Shown: positions 1 to 5,558 of the stretch, piece after piece
How positions within the stretch are numbered: position 1 is the first letter of the stretch
How the letters are laid out: every line of letters starts with the position of its first letter
Assembly (NCBI GenBank): GCA_016844285.1
Contig: JAENIS010000089.1
Span: 1-5,665, forward strand
Length of the DNA stretch: 5,665 nucleotides
From: Dehalococcoidales bacterium
GTDB lineage: Bacteria; Chloroflexota; Dehalococcoidia; Dehalococcoidales; UBA2162
Direction of reading: 5' to 3'
Translations under genes and position numbers: made by a program
Notes under the pieces: model-generated
The model's input: the letters and a program-made list of their open reading frames with translations, nothing else
The model's database searches: none
What the model was told of the DNA's origin: nothing

Positions 1-8
1 CCATATAA

Positions 9-67
9 CCCGTTCGTGCTGAGCTTGTCGAAGCATCTTGCCCTTCGACTGGCTCAGGGCGAACGGG
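9..67. repeat. Imperfect long inverted repeat (dispersed-repeat-like)
   Basis: Arms at 10-33 and 43-66 are 24 nt each and match as reverse complements at 20 of 24 positions; one more C:G pair (9/67) extends them, and 9 nt (34-42) form the loop. The left arm carries GTGCTGAGCTTGTCGAAG and the right arm CTTCGACTGGCTCAGGGCG. From memory, sequences of this type (CTTCGACAAGCTCAG...CGAACGG) occur as dispersed intergenic repeats in many environmental bacterial genomes; I cannot verify the copy number here. No coding sequence and no T-run follow, so it does not look like a standard intrinsic terminator, though a transcript of it would fold. Confidence 0.75.
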
Positions 68-83
68 GTTTGTAAACCTGTTT

Positions 84-109
84 ATGAGACACTACACTAA
101 GTGTCTCAT
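84..109. repeat. Perfect 10-bp inverted repeat
   Basis: ATGAGACACT (84-93) is followed by the 6-nt loop ACACTA and then AGTGTCTCAT (100-109), its exact reverse complement. It lies between two other inverted-repeat elements and about 145 bp upstream of the -35 box. Just before it, GGTTTGTAAACC (67-78) is another near-palindrome. It could be a protein-binding dyad, the end of a decayed mobile element, or part of a composite repeat; the sequence alone does not decide. Confidence 0.65.
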
Positions 110-130
110 CATAGTCTGTATACGTTGACC

Positions 131-197
131 GTCATTCCAGCGTAGGCTGGAATCCAGGGCAGGGTGGTATCTGGATTCTGGCCTGCGCCAGAATGAC
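131..197. repeat. Twin-hairpin repeat, GTCATTCC...GAATGAC type
   Basis: Two 27-nt arms (131-157 and 171-197) are imperfect reverse complements (22 of 27) around a 13-nt spacer. Each arm is itself a perfect hairpin: 134-141 pairs with 146-153 (ATTCCAGC/GCTGGAAT), and 175-182 pairs with 187-194 (ATTCTGGC/GCCAGAAT), each with a 4-nt loop. Four of the five differences between arms fall at paired stem positions and preserve both hairpins; the fifth is in the loop. The layout recalls the widespread GTCATTCCCGCG...GGGAATCCAG repeats and the ATTCCC-N8-GGGAAT core of neisserial dRS3. Membership in either family is inference from resemblance. Confidence 0.75.
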
Positions 198-253
198 ATC
201 TTCTATTTGAACAGAGAAGGGTTGAGGTTCACAAAACATCTTATCATTTTTCA

Positions 254-282
254 TTTACAGCCACCGTGGCTTATGCTATAAT
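254..282 (+). promoter_or_regulatory. Strong sigma70-type promoter for the rpsO operon
   Basis: TTTACA (254-259) is separated by exactly 17 bp from a consensus TATAAT (277-282). TATG at 272-275 forms an extended -10 element. Transcription would begin near 288-290, about 90 nt ahead of the rpsO start codon. This is the best promoter match seen in the window and is correctly placed to drive rpsO, and by read-through pnp, dapB, asd and dapA. Confidence 0.8.
260..270. promoter_or_regulatory. Operator-like dyad in the promoter spacer
   Basis: GCCAC-C-GTGGC is a perfect 5+1+5 bp palindrome centred on 265. It lies directly after the -35 hexamer and six bases before the -10 hexamer. A repressor or MerR-like factor could bind a dyad placed this way, but the element is short and may be chance. 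No regulator gene is present in the window. Confidence 0.3.
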
Positions 283-290
283 TCCCTCAC

Positions 291-319
291 TTAATGTTAT
301 CCTTACGCTACAATATAAT
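291..319 (+). promoter_or_regulatory. Possible weaker tandem promoter
   Basis: A second TATAAT lies at 314-319. The hexamer 17 bp upstream, TTAATG (291-296), matches the -35 consensus poorly (3 of 6). If used, transcripts would start near 326 and leave a leader of about 50 nt. The same bases also sit in the loop and 3' arm of a small stem-loop (CTACA 308-312 with TGTAG 319-323), which may be the real reason for the pattern. Confidence 0.3.
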
Positions 320-363
320 GTAGTCGATAGCTTAAGCACCGGTAAAGAGCAACGAAGAAGAGA

Positions 364-368
364 GAGGT
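364..368 (+). promoter_or_regulatory. Ribosome-binding site setting the rpsO TTG start
   Basis: GAGGT ends 9 nt before TTG at 378. The next in-frame ATG (405) has no comparable site in front of it and would remove the first helix of S15, so this site supports the TTG. Confidence 0.65.
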
Positions 369-377
369 AACACAATT

Positions 378-641
378 TTGGACAAGACAAAGAAAACTGA
401 AATCATGGGAAATTATGCCCGCCACGAAGGTGACACCGGTTCGAGCGAGGTTCAGGTAGCCTTGCTGACCGAGAGGATAAGCGAATTGACCCGGCACCTG
501 ACAGCTAACCGTAAAGACCACCATACCCAGCGCGGCTTGATTAAACTCGTCGGCCACCGCAAGAAGCTACTTTCTTACCTCAGTCGTGAGGATGCCGACC
601 GCTATAATAAGCTCATCGAGCGGCTCGGGTTGCGCAAGTAA
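378..641 (+). CDS. rpsO: Ribosomal protein S15
   Basis: Small-subunit ribosomal protein S15 binds the central domain of 16S rRNA early in 30S assembly and forms a bridge to the 50S subunit. The 87-residue product is close to the 89 of E. coli. Conserved blocks are visible in order: [17 protein letters not shown] (18-34), KDHHTQRGL (46-54) and [13 protein letters not shown] (75-87). D47 and H48 of the rRNA-contact loop are kept; the position usually Ser in DHHSRRGL is Thr50, followed by Gln51, a mild departure. The start is TTG, chosen because it has a ribosome-binding site and gives full family length. It is the first gene of the cluster, directly behind the strong promoter, and pnp follows after 111 nt, a pairing also seen in E. 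coli. Confidence 0.97.
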   Translation: MDKTKKTEIMGNYARHEGDTGSSEVQVALLTERISELTRHLTANRKDHHTQRGLIKLVGHRKKLLSYLSREDADRYNKLIERLGLRK

Positions 642-656
642 AGACGGGAAACTAAG

Positions 657-679
657 CCGTGGCGTGAGATTTACCACGG
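657..679 (+). other. Stem-loop 1 in the rpsO-pnp gap
   Basis: CCGTGG (657-662) and CCACGG (674-679) form a perfect 6-bp stem with an 11-nt loop, 15 nt after the rpsO stop. No U-tract follows, so it is not a convincing intrinsic terminator. It could protect the 3' end of a processed rpsO message from exonucleases; that role is inferred from position. Confidence 0.5.
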
Positions 680-702
680 AGGTTAAACAGGGAGGGTCTC
701 AT

Positions 703-729
703 CCGTTTCAAAACTTCGTTTTGGGACGG
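703..729 (+). other. Stem-loop 2 just upstream of pnp
   Basis: CCGTTTCAAAA (703-713) pairs over 11 positions, two of them G-U, with TTTTGGGACGG (719-729), leaving the short loop CTTCG. It ends 11 nt before the pnp ribosome-binding site. No U-run follows, arguing against a terminator. In E. coli a stem-loop in the pnp leader is cut by RNase III and PNPase then destabilises its own mRNA; this hairpin is suitably placed for a similar role, which is inference. The near-identical octamers GGGTCTCA (694-701) and GGGTCTTA (728-735) flank it. Confidence 0.6.
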
Positions 730-740
730 GTCTTAGTATT

Positions 741-747
741 AAGGAGG
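741..747 (+). promoter_or_regulatory. Strong ribosome-binding site deciding the pnp TTG start
   Basis: AAGGAGG ends 5 nt before TTG at 753. The codon immediately upstream in the same frame (750-752) is the stop TGA, so no earlier start in frame is possible. The nearby ATG at 749 is in another frame, opens only eight codons and is too close to this site. Confidence 0.85.
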
Positions 748-752
748 CATGA

Positions 753-2948
753 TTGTTAAAATCGCAAACTTTTGATTGTGAGGTTGGCGGTAGAAAGCTG
801 ACCATAGAGACGGGCAAGCTGGCAGAGCAGGCCGCCGCCGCCGTGACCGTCCGATACGGAGATACGGTGGTGCTGGTGACGGCTTGTGTGGGGAGTAGTC
901 GGGAGGCTGCCGATTTTCTACCACTGACGGTTGATTATGAAGAAAGACTGTATGCTGCCGGTAAGATTCCGGGTGGCTTTATCCGCCGGGAGGGGCGCCC
1001 CAGCCAGGAGGCGACCCTGGTCAGCCGCCTTACTGACCGCTGTCTCCGCCCGCTCTTGCCCAAACAGTGGCGCAGGGAGATTCAGGTTATCATCACTGTT
1101 CTTTCCGCTGACCAGGAAAATGACCCTGATATTCTGGCGATTATCGGTAGTTCGGCGGCGCTATCAATGTCCGAAATACCCTTTTACGGTCCGGTGAGTG
1201 CCGTCCGCGTCGGCTATATTAATGACGAGCTGGTCTTAAATCCAACGCTGGTACAGCTTAGCGAAAGCCGGCTTGACCTTGTTATCGCCAGCACTAAAGA
1301 GGCGGTAGTGATGATAGAAGCCGGGGTTAAGGAGGTTTCGGAAGAGATTCTGACCCGGGCACTTCACTTTGGTTTTGAGGCCAACCAGGCCATCATCCGG
1401 CTTCAGGAGGAGCTTCAAAAAGCACGCGGTAAGGCCAAACTGGACGTCCCGGTGAGCACTCATAACCCTGAGGTAGACAGCGCCGTTGCGGCGATAGTCA
1501 GTAGCAGGCTGGCGGCAGCCCTGAGCTACGCCAACAAAGCGCCACGGGAAACCGCTCTGGACGGGCTAAAGAAAGAGGTAATCGAGCGACTGGGACAGTC
1601 AGTCTCTCATGAAGAGCTAATGGCTGCCTTTGATGGCCGGGTCAAGGCCGAAATTAGAGCCAGTATCCTTGAGCGAGGAAAGCGTGTCAGTGGTCGAGGC
1701 TTGAGAGAGGTCCGACCGATTAGTTGTGAAGTGGGACTGCTACCACGCACCCATGGTTCCGCCATCTTCACCCGCGGCGAGACACAGGTGCTGACCATCA
1801 CCACCCTGGGCTCGTCCCGGATGCATCAGGTGCTTGATGGACTGGGCATCGAAGAGACGAAACACTTTATGCACCATTACAATATGCCGCCGTTCTCGAA
1901 CGGCGAAGTAAAGCGCACCGGTAACCCGGGGCGCCGCGAGATTGGACACGGTGCCCTGGTGGAACGCTCCATCGCACCGGTATTACCCCAGGATGCGGAT
2001 TTCCCCTACACTATCCGTCTTGTCTCTGAGGTTCTCAGTTCAAGTGGCAGCACCTCCATGGCCAGCGTCTGTGCCAGCAGTATGTCTCTGATGGATGCCG
2101 GCATACCGATAAAGAGAGCCGTCTCCGGTATCGCGATGGGGCTGGTTACCGGCGAAGACGGTCGCTATGTTATTCTGACCGATATTGAAGGTATGGAGGA
2201 TAACTACGGGGACATGGACTTTAAGGTCGCCGGGACTACGGAAGGTGTCACCGGGTTGCAAATGGACATCAAACTGAAAGGGGTTAGTTTGGAGCTTATT
2301 GAAAAGACGATGAGTCAGGCTCACGAGGCGCGTTTTCATATCCTGGATATCATGAATCAAACGCTAAGCTTAACTCGTCCTCAACTCAGCCGATATGCCC
2401 CGCGGATGTATAAGATAAGCATCGATACCGCCAAGATTGGGGCGGTCATCGGCCCGGGAGGCAAGACCATCCGTGCCATTATTGAGCAAACCAAGGCCAG
2501 TATTGATATTGACGATAGCGGCACGGTAGTGATTGGCTCGTCGGATGAAGTTTCCGCCCGCAGAGCCATCGAAATCGTCCAGAGTCTGACCAGAGATGTT
2601 GAAGTTGGTAGTGTCTATACCGGCAAGGTAACCCGTATCCTTCCCTTCGGGGCGATGGTCGAGATTCTGCCCGGTAAAGAAGGCTTGGTGCACATCAGTG
2701 AACTCGCTGACTATCGTGTGGCCAGTGTCGAGGATATCGTCAAAATGGGCGATGAGGTTATGGTGAAGGTGATTGAGGTTGATAATCTCGGCCGGGTAAA
2801 TCTTTCCCGAAAGGCCGTACTGGATAAATCTTCTCAGGAACCAGGCAGTCAGGCAACAGATAATTTCTCTGGGGGTCGCCCACCGGGAGGGCAACAGCGT
2901 GAGGCTCGTCCCCGTCCGCCGCGCCCGCCTTTCCGGCCAAACCGGTAA
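753..2948 (+). CDS. pnp: Polynucleotide phosphorylase (PNPase)
   Basis: PNPase is a trimeric phosphorolytic 3'-to-5' exoribonuclease that releases nucleoside diphosphates from RNA and can run in reverse to add tails. The 731-residue product has the complete architecture: RNase PH domain 1 (about 5-225), linking helical domain (about 235-310), catalytic RNase PH domain 2 (about 315-545), KH domain (about 552-612, GPGG at 567-570) and S1 domain (about 618-690). The RNA-gripping loop is FIRR (76-79, FFRR in E. coli). The phosphate-site segment SSSGSTSMASVC (429-440) is present. D483, D489 and K491 match E. coli metal ligands D486, D492 and K494, so it should be active. After S1 comes a 41-residue low-complexity tail ending in RPRPPRPPFRPNR. 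The TTG start is fixed by an adjacent upstream stop and a strong ribosome-binding site. Two stem-loops precede it. Confidence 0.99.
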   Translation: MLKSQTFDCEVGGRKLTIETGKLAEQAAAAVTVRYGDTVVLVTACVGSSREAADFLPLTVDYEERLYAAGKIPGGFIRREGRPSQEATLVSRLTDRCLRPLLPKQWRREIQVIITVLSADQENDPDILAIIGSSAALSMSEIPFYGPVSAVRVGYINDELVLNPTLVQLSESRLDLVIASTKEAVVMIEAGVKEVSEEILTRALHFGFEANQAIIRLQEELQKARGKAKLDVPVSTHNPEVDSAVAAIVSSRLAAALSYANKAPRETALDGLKKEVIERLGQSVSHEELMAAFDGRVKAEIRASILERGKRVSGRGLREVRPISCEVGLLPRTHGSAIFTRGETQVLTITTLGSSRMHQVLDGLGIEETKHFMHHYNMPPFSNGEVKRTGNPGRREIGHGALVERSIAPVLPQDADFPYTIRLVSEVLSSSGSTSMASVCASSMSLMDAGIPIKRAVSGIAMGLVTGEDGRYVILTDIEGMEDNYGDMDFKVAGTTEGVTGLQMDIKLKGVSLELIEKTMSQAHEARFHILDIMNQTLSLTRPQLSRYAPRMYKISIDTAKIGAVIGPGGKTIRAIIEQTKASIDIDDSGTVVIGSSDEVSARRAIEIVQSLTRDVEVGSVYTGKVTRILPFGAMVEILPGKEGLVHISELADYRVASVEDIVKMGDEVMVKVIEVDNLGRVNLSRKAVLDKSSQEPGSQATDNFSGGRPPGGQQREARPRPPRPPFRPNR

Positions 2949-2971
2949 CATCCGTCACGGAGGGTCAGGCA

Positions 2972-3766
2972 ATGACGCCAATAAGAGTCGTGGTTTACGG
3001 GGCTGCCGGCAAAATGGGGCGGGAGTTGGTCAGTGCCCTCTGCAGGGAAGGTGGGATTGAGGTCGTCGGCGCCGTTGACGTGAAGGCCGGTGCGGACTAT
3101 CTCACTTTGCCCGATACTTCGGGTAAAGTGCCCTTTTCTTCCGACTTGGAGCATATCCTCACCATTTGCCGCCCCGATGTTCTGGTGGATTTTACTATCG
3201 TCCAGGCGACGATGCCGGCGGTACGTCTGGCTGCTAAGCATGGCGTTAACCTGGTTATCGGCACCACCGGCTTAGCCAGCAATGACCTGGCTGAGATTAG
3301 AGATTTGGCCTTGAAACATAAGATTGGGGCGGTGGTCGCCGCCAATTTCGCTCTGGGGGCAGTGCTGATGATGCACCTGGCCAAGGTCGCCGCCAGATAC
3401 CTTGACTATGCCGAAATCATTGAGCTGCATCATAACATGAAGGCGGACGCACCTTCGGGAACGGCCATCGCCACCGCTAAGCTGATGGCCGAAGCCAGAG
3501 GGGAGCCGTTCAAGCGTCCGCCGGTGCCGGAACCGACTTCCAGTAGCCGGGGGGAGGTGGTTGGGGGTGTCACCATTCACAGTGTCCGGTTGCCCGGTCT
3601 GCTGGCACATCAAGAAGTCATCCTGGGAGCGCTGGGACAAACCTTGACCATACGGCATGATACGATTGGCCGGGAATGCTACATTCCGGGAGTGGTAGTG
3701 GCGATTAAAGAGGTAGTGAAGCGCCAGGGTTTAATCTACGGTCTCGATACTCTGCTCAATTTGTAG
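2972..3766 (+). CDS. dapB: 4-hydroxy-tetrahydrodipicolinate reductase
   Basis: DapB reduces the DapA product with NAD(P)H to tetrahydrodipicolinate in the cytoplasmic diaminopimelate/lysine pathway. The 264-residue length is normal for the family. The N-terminal Rossmann fold shows GAAGKMG (10-16), with acidic D36 after the second strand, a position that influences NADH/NADPH preference. VDFT (72-75), GTTG (97-100) and NFALGA (125-130) follow. The signature ELHHNMKADAPSGTA (151-165) contains H153 and K157, matching catalytic H159 and K163 of E. coli, with the substrate-binding PSGT at 161-164. The ATG start has GGAGGG (2959-2964) 7 nt upstream. It lies 23 nt after pnp and 9 nt before asd with no terminator or promoter seen, so it is probably in the same transcript. 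No missing residue or damage was noticed. Confidence 0.98.
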   Translation: MTPIRVVVYGAAGKMGRELVSALCREGGIEVVGAVDVKAGADYLTLPDTSGKVPFSSDLEHILTICRPDVLVDFTIVQATMPAVRLAAKHGVNLVIGTTGLASNDLAEIRDLALKHKIGAVVAANFALGAVLMMHLAKVAARYLDYAEIIELHHNMKADAPSGTAIATAKLMAEARGEPFKRPPVPEPTSSSRGEVVGGVTIHSVRLPGLLAHQEVILGALGQTLTIRHDTIGRECYIPGVVVAIKEVVKRQGLIYGLDTLLNL

Positions 3767-3771
3767 GAGGT
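3765..3771 (+). promoter_or_regulatory. asd ribosome-binding site overlapping the dapB stop
   Basis: AGGAGGT begins inside the dapB stop codon TAG (3764-3766) and ends 4 nt before the asd ATG at 3776. Ribosomes finishing dapB therefore cover the asd initiation region, a layout that favours translational coupling of the two lysine-pathway genes. Confidence 0.85.
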
Positions 3772-3775
3772 AACG

Positions 3776-4855
3776 ATGAAAGGATATAGAGTGGCGATTG
3801 TTGGTGCGACCGGGCTGGTCGGGCAGGAGTTCATCCGAGTCCTGGAGCAGCGTAGCTTCCCGATGGAGTCTATCAGCCTCTTCGCTTCGGACCGCTCCGC
3901 CGGCAGGAAGATGATGGTCAATTGCCGGGAGATTGAAGTTAAAGAGACGGCTCCCGATTCTTTCGCCGGTATCGATATCGCCCTCTTCTCGGCGGGAGCT
4001 GACGTCAGTCGCTACTTCTCCCCCATCGCCGCCCAATCAGGAGCGGTGGTGATTGATAACAGTGCTGCTTTTAGAATGGAGGCGACGGTGCCCCTGGTCG
4101 TCCCTGAGATTAATCCGGAAGATATTAAATGGCACCGGGGGATTATTGCCAATCCCAATTGCTCGACCATTCAGATGGTAGTAGCTCTCAACCCGCTACA
4201 CAAGGTTAAGCCAATCAAGCGGATTGTGGTGTCTACCTACCAATCGGTGTCCGGCACCGGGACGGCGGCGATGGAGGAACTGAGCACGCAGACGAGGCAG
4301 CTACTGGATGGGCAGAAACCTGTTCCCCATGTTTATCCCCACCCGATAGCTTTTAACCTGCTCCCCGAGATAGATGTCTTCCTGGCTAATGGCTACACTA
4401 AAGAAGAATGGAAGATGGTGGAAGAAACGAGAAAGATAATGCATGCCGAGAGTATCGTCGTTTCCGCTACCTGTGTGCGTGTTCCGGTATTTATCGGGCA
4501 TGCCGAGGCGGTCAATGTCGAGTTCTCGGAAGCGATGTCCCCCGAAGAGGCACGGCATATTCTGTCCCATGCCCCCGGGGTCAAGGTACTGGATGACCCG
4601 GTGATAAGTCTCTATCCCCAACCCTGGTCGGCGGCCGGCACTGACGAAGTTTTTGTGGGCCGTATTCGCCAGGATGCCTCTCATCCCCGTGGTCTGGCGA
4701 TGTGGGTGGTGGCGGACAATGTGCGTAAGGGGGCAGCCCTCAATGCCGTTCAGATTGCTGAAGAGATGACGAAAAGAGGATGGTTGCATCCGGGAGGGGT
4801 TGAAAATGAAAAGATTGGGACGACTGCTGACCGCCATGGTGACCCCCTTCGATGA
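3776..4855 (+). CDS. asd: Aspartate-semialdehyde dehydrogenase
   Basis: Asd reduces beta-aspartyl phosphate with NADPH to aspartate semialdehyde, the branch point leading to lysine/diaminopimelate and to threonine and methionine. The 359-residue product shows the nucleotide-binding GATGLVG (10-16), NPNCSTIQ (126-133) with catalytic Cys129, TYQSVSGTG (154-162) with Gln156, and RVPVFIGHAEAVNVE (235-249) with substrate Arg235 and catalytic His242. VADNVRKGAALNAVQIAE (312-329) is the typical C-terminal helix. The recognisable family ends near W336-L337; the last 22 or so residues are not family-like and most of them come from bases shared with the start of dapA. The reading frame overlaps dapA by 50 nt (4806-4855). 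The ATG start has an ideal ribosome-binding site overlapping the dapB stop. Confidence 0.97.
   Translation: MKGYRVAIVGATGLVGQEFIRVLEQRSFPMESISLFASDRSAGRKMMVNCREIEVKETAPDSFAGIDIALFSAGADVSRYFSPIAAQSGAVVIDNSAAFRMEATVPLVVPEINPEDIKWHRGIIANPNCSTIQMVVALNPLHKVKPIKRIVVSTYQSVSGTGTAAMEELSTQTRQLLDGQKPVPHVYPHPIAFNLLPEIDVFLANGYTKEEWKMVEETRKIMHAESIVVSATCVRVPVFIGHAEAVNVEFSEAMSPEEARHILSHAPGVKVLDDPVISLYPQPWSAAGTDEVFVGRIRQDASHPRGLAMWVVADNVRKGAALNAVQIAEEMTKRGWLHPGGVENEKIGTTADRHGDPLR
4793..4799 (+). promoter_or_regulatory. dapA ribosome-binding site inside asd
   Basis: GGAGGGG ends 6 nt before ATG at 4806 and directly abuts an in-frame TTG at 4800. The spacing favours the ATG. The site lies within the asd reading frame, where it encodes part of the unusual C-terminal extension. 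Confidence 0.75.
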
Positions 4856-5558
4856 AGAAGGAGCGGTTGATTACCAACAGGCCAAAAAGCTAGCCCTGGC
4901 CTTACTCGATTCCGGTAGTGAAGGGGTGGTTGTCGTCGGCACCACCGGGGAATCACCGACTCTCGTCCGAACGGAAGAGACACGTCTTTTCCGGGAGATT
5001 AAAGCGGCGATTGGTGAACGGGGGACGGTCATCGCCGGTACCGGCAGCAATAGCACTGCCGAGGCAGTGGAGGCAACCAAAGAGGCCGAGCGAAGTGGTG
5101 TTGATGCTTGCCTGCTGGTCGTCCCCTACTATAATAAGCCTACCCAGGAAGGCTTATACCAGCATTTTAAGACTATTGCCGGGAGCACCAGCCTGCGTTG
5201 TATCCTTTATAATGTACCCTCACGCACTGTTGCCAGCCTATCTGCCGATACCGTGGTTAGGCTGAGTCAGATAGACAATATTGTCGGTATCAAAGAAGCC
5301 AGTGGTAATCTTGAGCAAATCGCCCGAATCATCAGCCACAGCCGGGAGGGTTTCCTGGTCTGGAGTGGTAATGACAGCGATACGCTGCCGATACTGGCCA
5401 TCGGTGGTTATGGCATAATCAGTGTTGCCTCCCACCTGGTTGGCCTCCAGATTAGAGAGATGATGAATCGCTTTCTGGAAGGCAAGGTTAAAGAAGCGGC
5501 CAGCCTGCATCGTCATCTTATGCCCATCTTCAGTGACCTGTTTATCGTGGCCAACTGA
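4806..5558 (+). CDS. dapA: 4-hydroxy-tetrahydrodipicolinate synthase, 3' end disrupted
   Basis: DapA condenses pyruvate with aspartate semialdehyde through a lysine Schiff base in a TIM barrel, the first committed step to diaminopimelate and lysine. From ATG 4806 the frame gives 250 residues; the family is usually about 290-300. Active-site features are all present: GTTGES (45-50), PYYNKPTQEGLYQHF (107-121) with Y109, YNVPSR (135-140) with Y135 and R140, and Schiff-base K163 in GIKEASGN (161-168). These match E. coli T44/T45, Y107, Y133, R138 and K161. The frame then stops at TGA (5556-5558), right where the family continues with a PIPVK motif. The rest of the C-terminus is found in another frame immediately after, so the gene appears broken by an internal deletion. 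ATG is preferred over in-frame TTG 4800 because of ribosome-binding-site spacing. It overlaps asd by 50 nt. Confidence 0.92.
   Translation: MKRLGRLLTAMVTPFDEEGAVDYQQAKKLALALLDSGSEGVVVVGTTGESPTLVRTEETRLFREIKAAIGERGTVIAGTGSNSTAEAVEATKEAERSGVDACLLVVPYYNKPTQEGLYQHFKTIAGSTSLRCILYNVPSRTVASLSADTVVRLSQIDNIVGIKEASGNLEQIARIISHSREGFLVWSGNDSDTLPILAIGGYGIISVASHLVGLQIREMMNRFLEGKVKEAASLHRHLMPIFSDLFIVAN

Larger units (their letters stand above)
288..377 (+). other. Short untranslated leader of rpsO
   Basis: This is the predicted leader from the main promoter to the rpsO start, about 90 nt. It contains a 5-bp stem-loop (308-312/319-323), the self-complementary GCTTAAGC (330-337) and a purine-rich tract (about 345-367) ending in the ribosome-binding site. 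S15 represses its own mRNA in several bacteria by binding structured leaders, so autoregulation is plausible. I could not recognise any of the known S15-leader folds here. It is too short to hold a lysine riboswitch. Confidence 0.4.

Noticed and set aside
9..197. CRISPR array
   Set aside because: The repeats are inverted and of three different types; there are no regularly spaced direct repeats.
288..377. Lysine riboswitch or other known riboswitch in the operon leader
   Set aside because: The predicted leader is about 90 nt, too short for the lysine riboswitch, and no conserved core motif is seen.
703..729. Intrinsic terminator between rpsO and pnp
   Set aside because: The stem is good, but the following bases (GTCTTAGTATT) are not a U-tract.
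749..775. Eight-codon mini-frame ATG...TGA overlapping the pnp start
   Set aside because: Its ATG is only 1 nt from the ribosome-binding site, too close for efficient initiation, and TTG 753 has proper spacing.
2370..2951. Long antisense open frame opposite the 3' part of pnp
   Set aside because: It lies opposite a fully convincing PNPase gene, has no recognisable domain and its codon pattern is the mirror of pnp. The same applies to the antisense frame at 4301-4837 opposite asd.
4800..4805. TTG at 4800 as the dapA start
   Set aside because: It directly abuts the ribosome-binding site; ATG 4806 has a 6-nt spacing and fits the family N-terminus.
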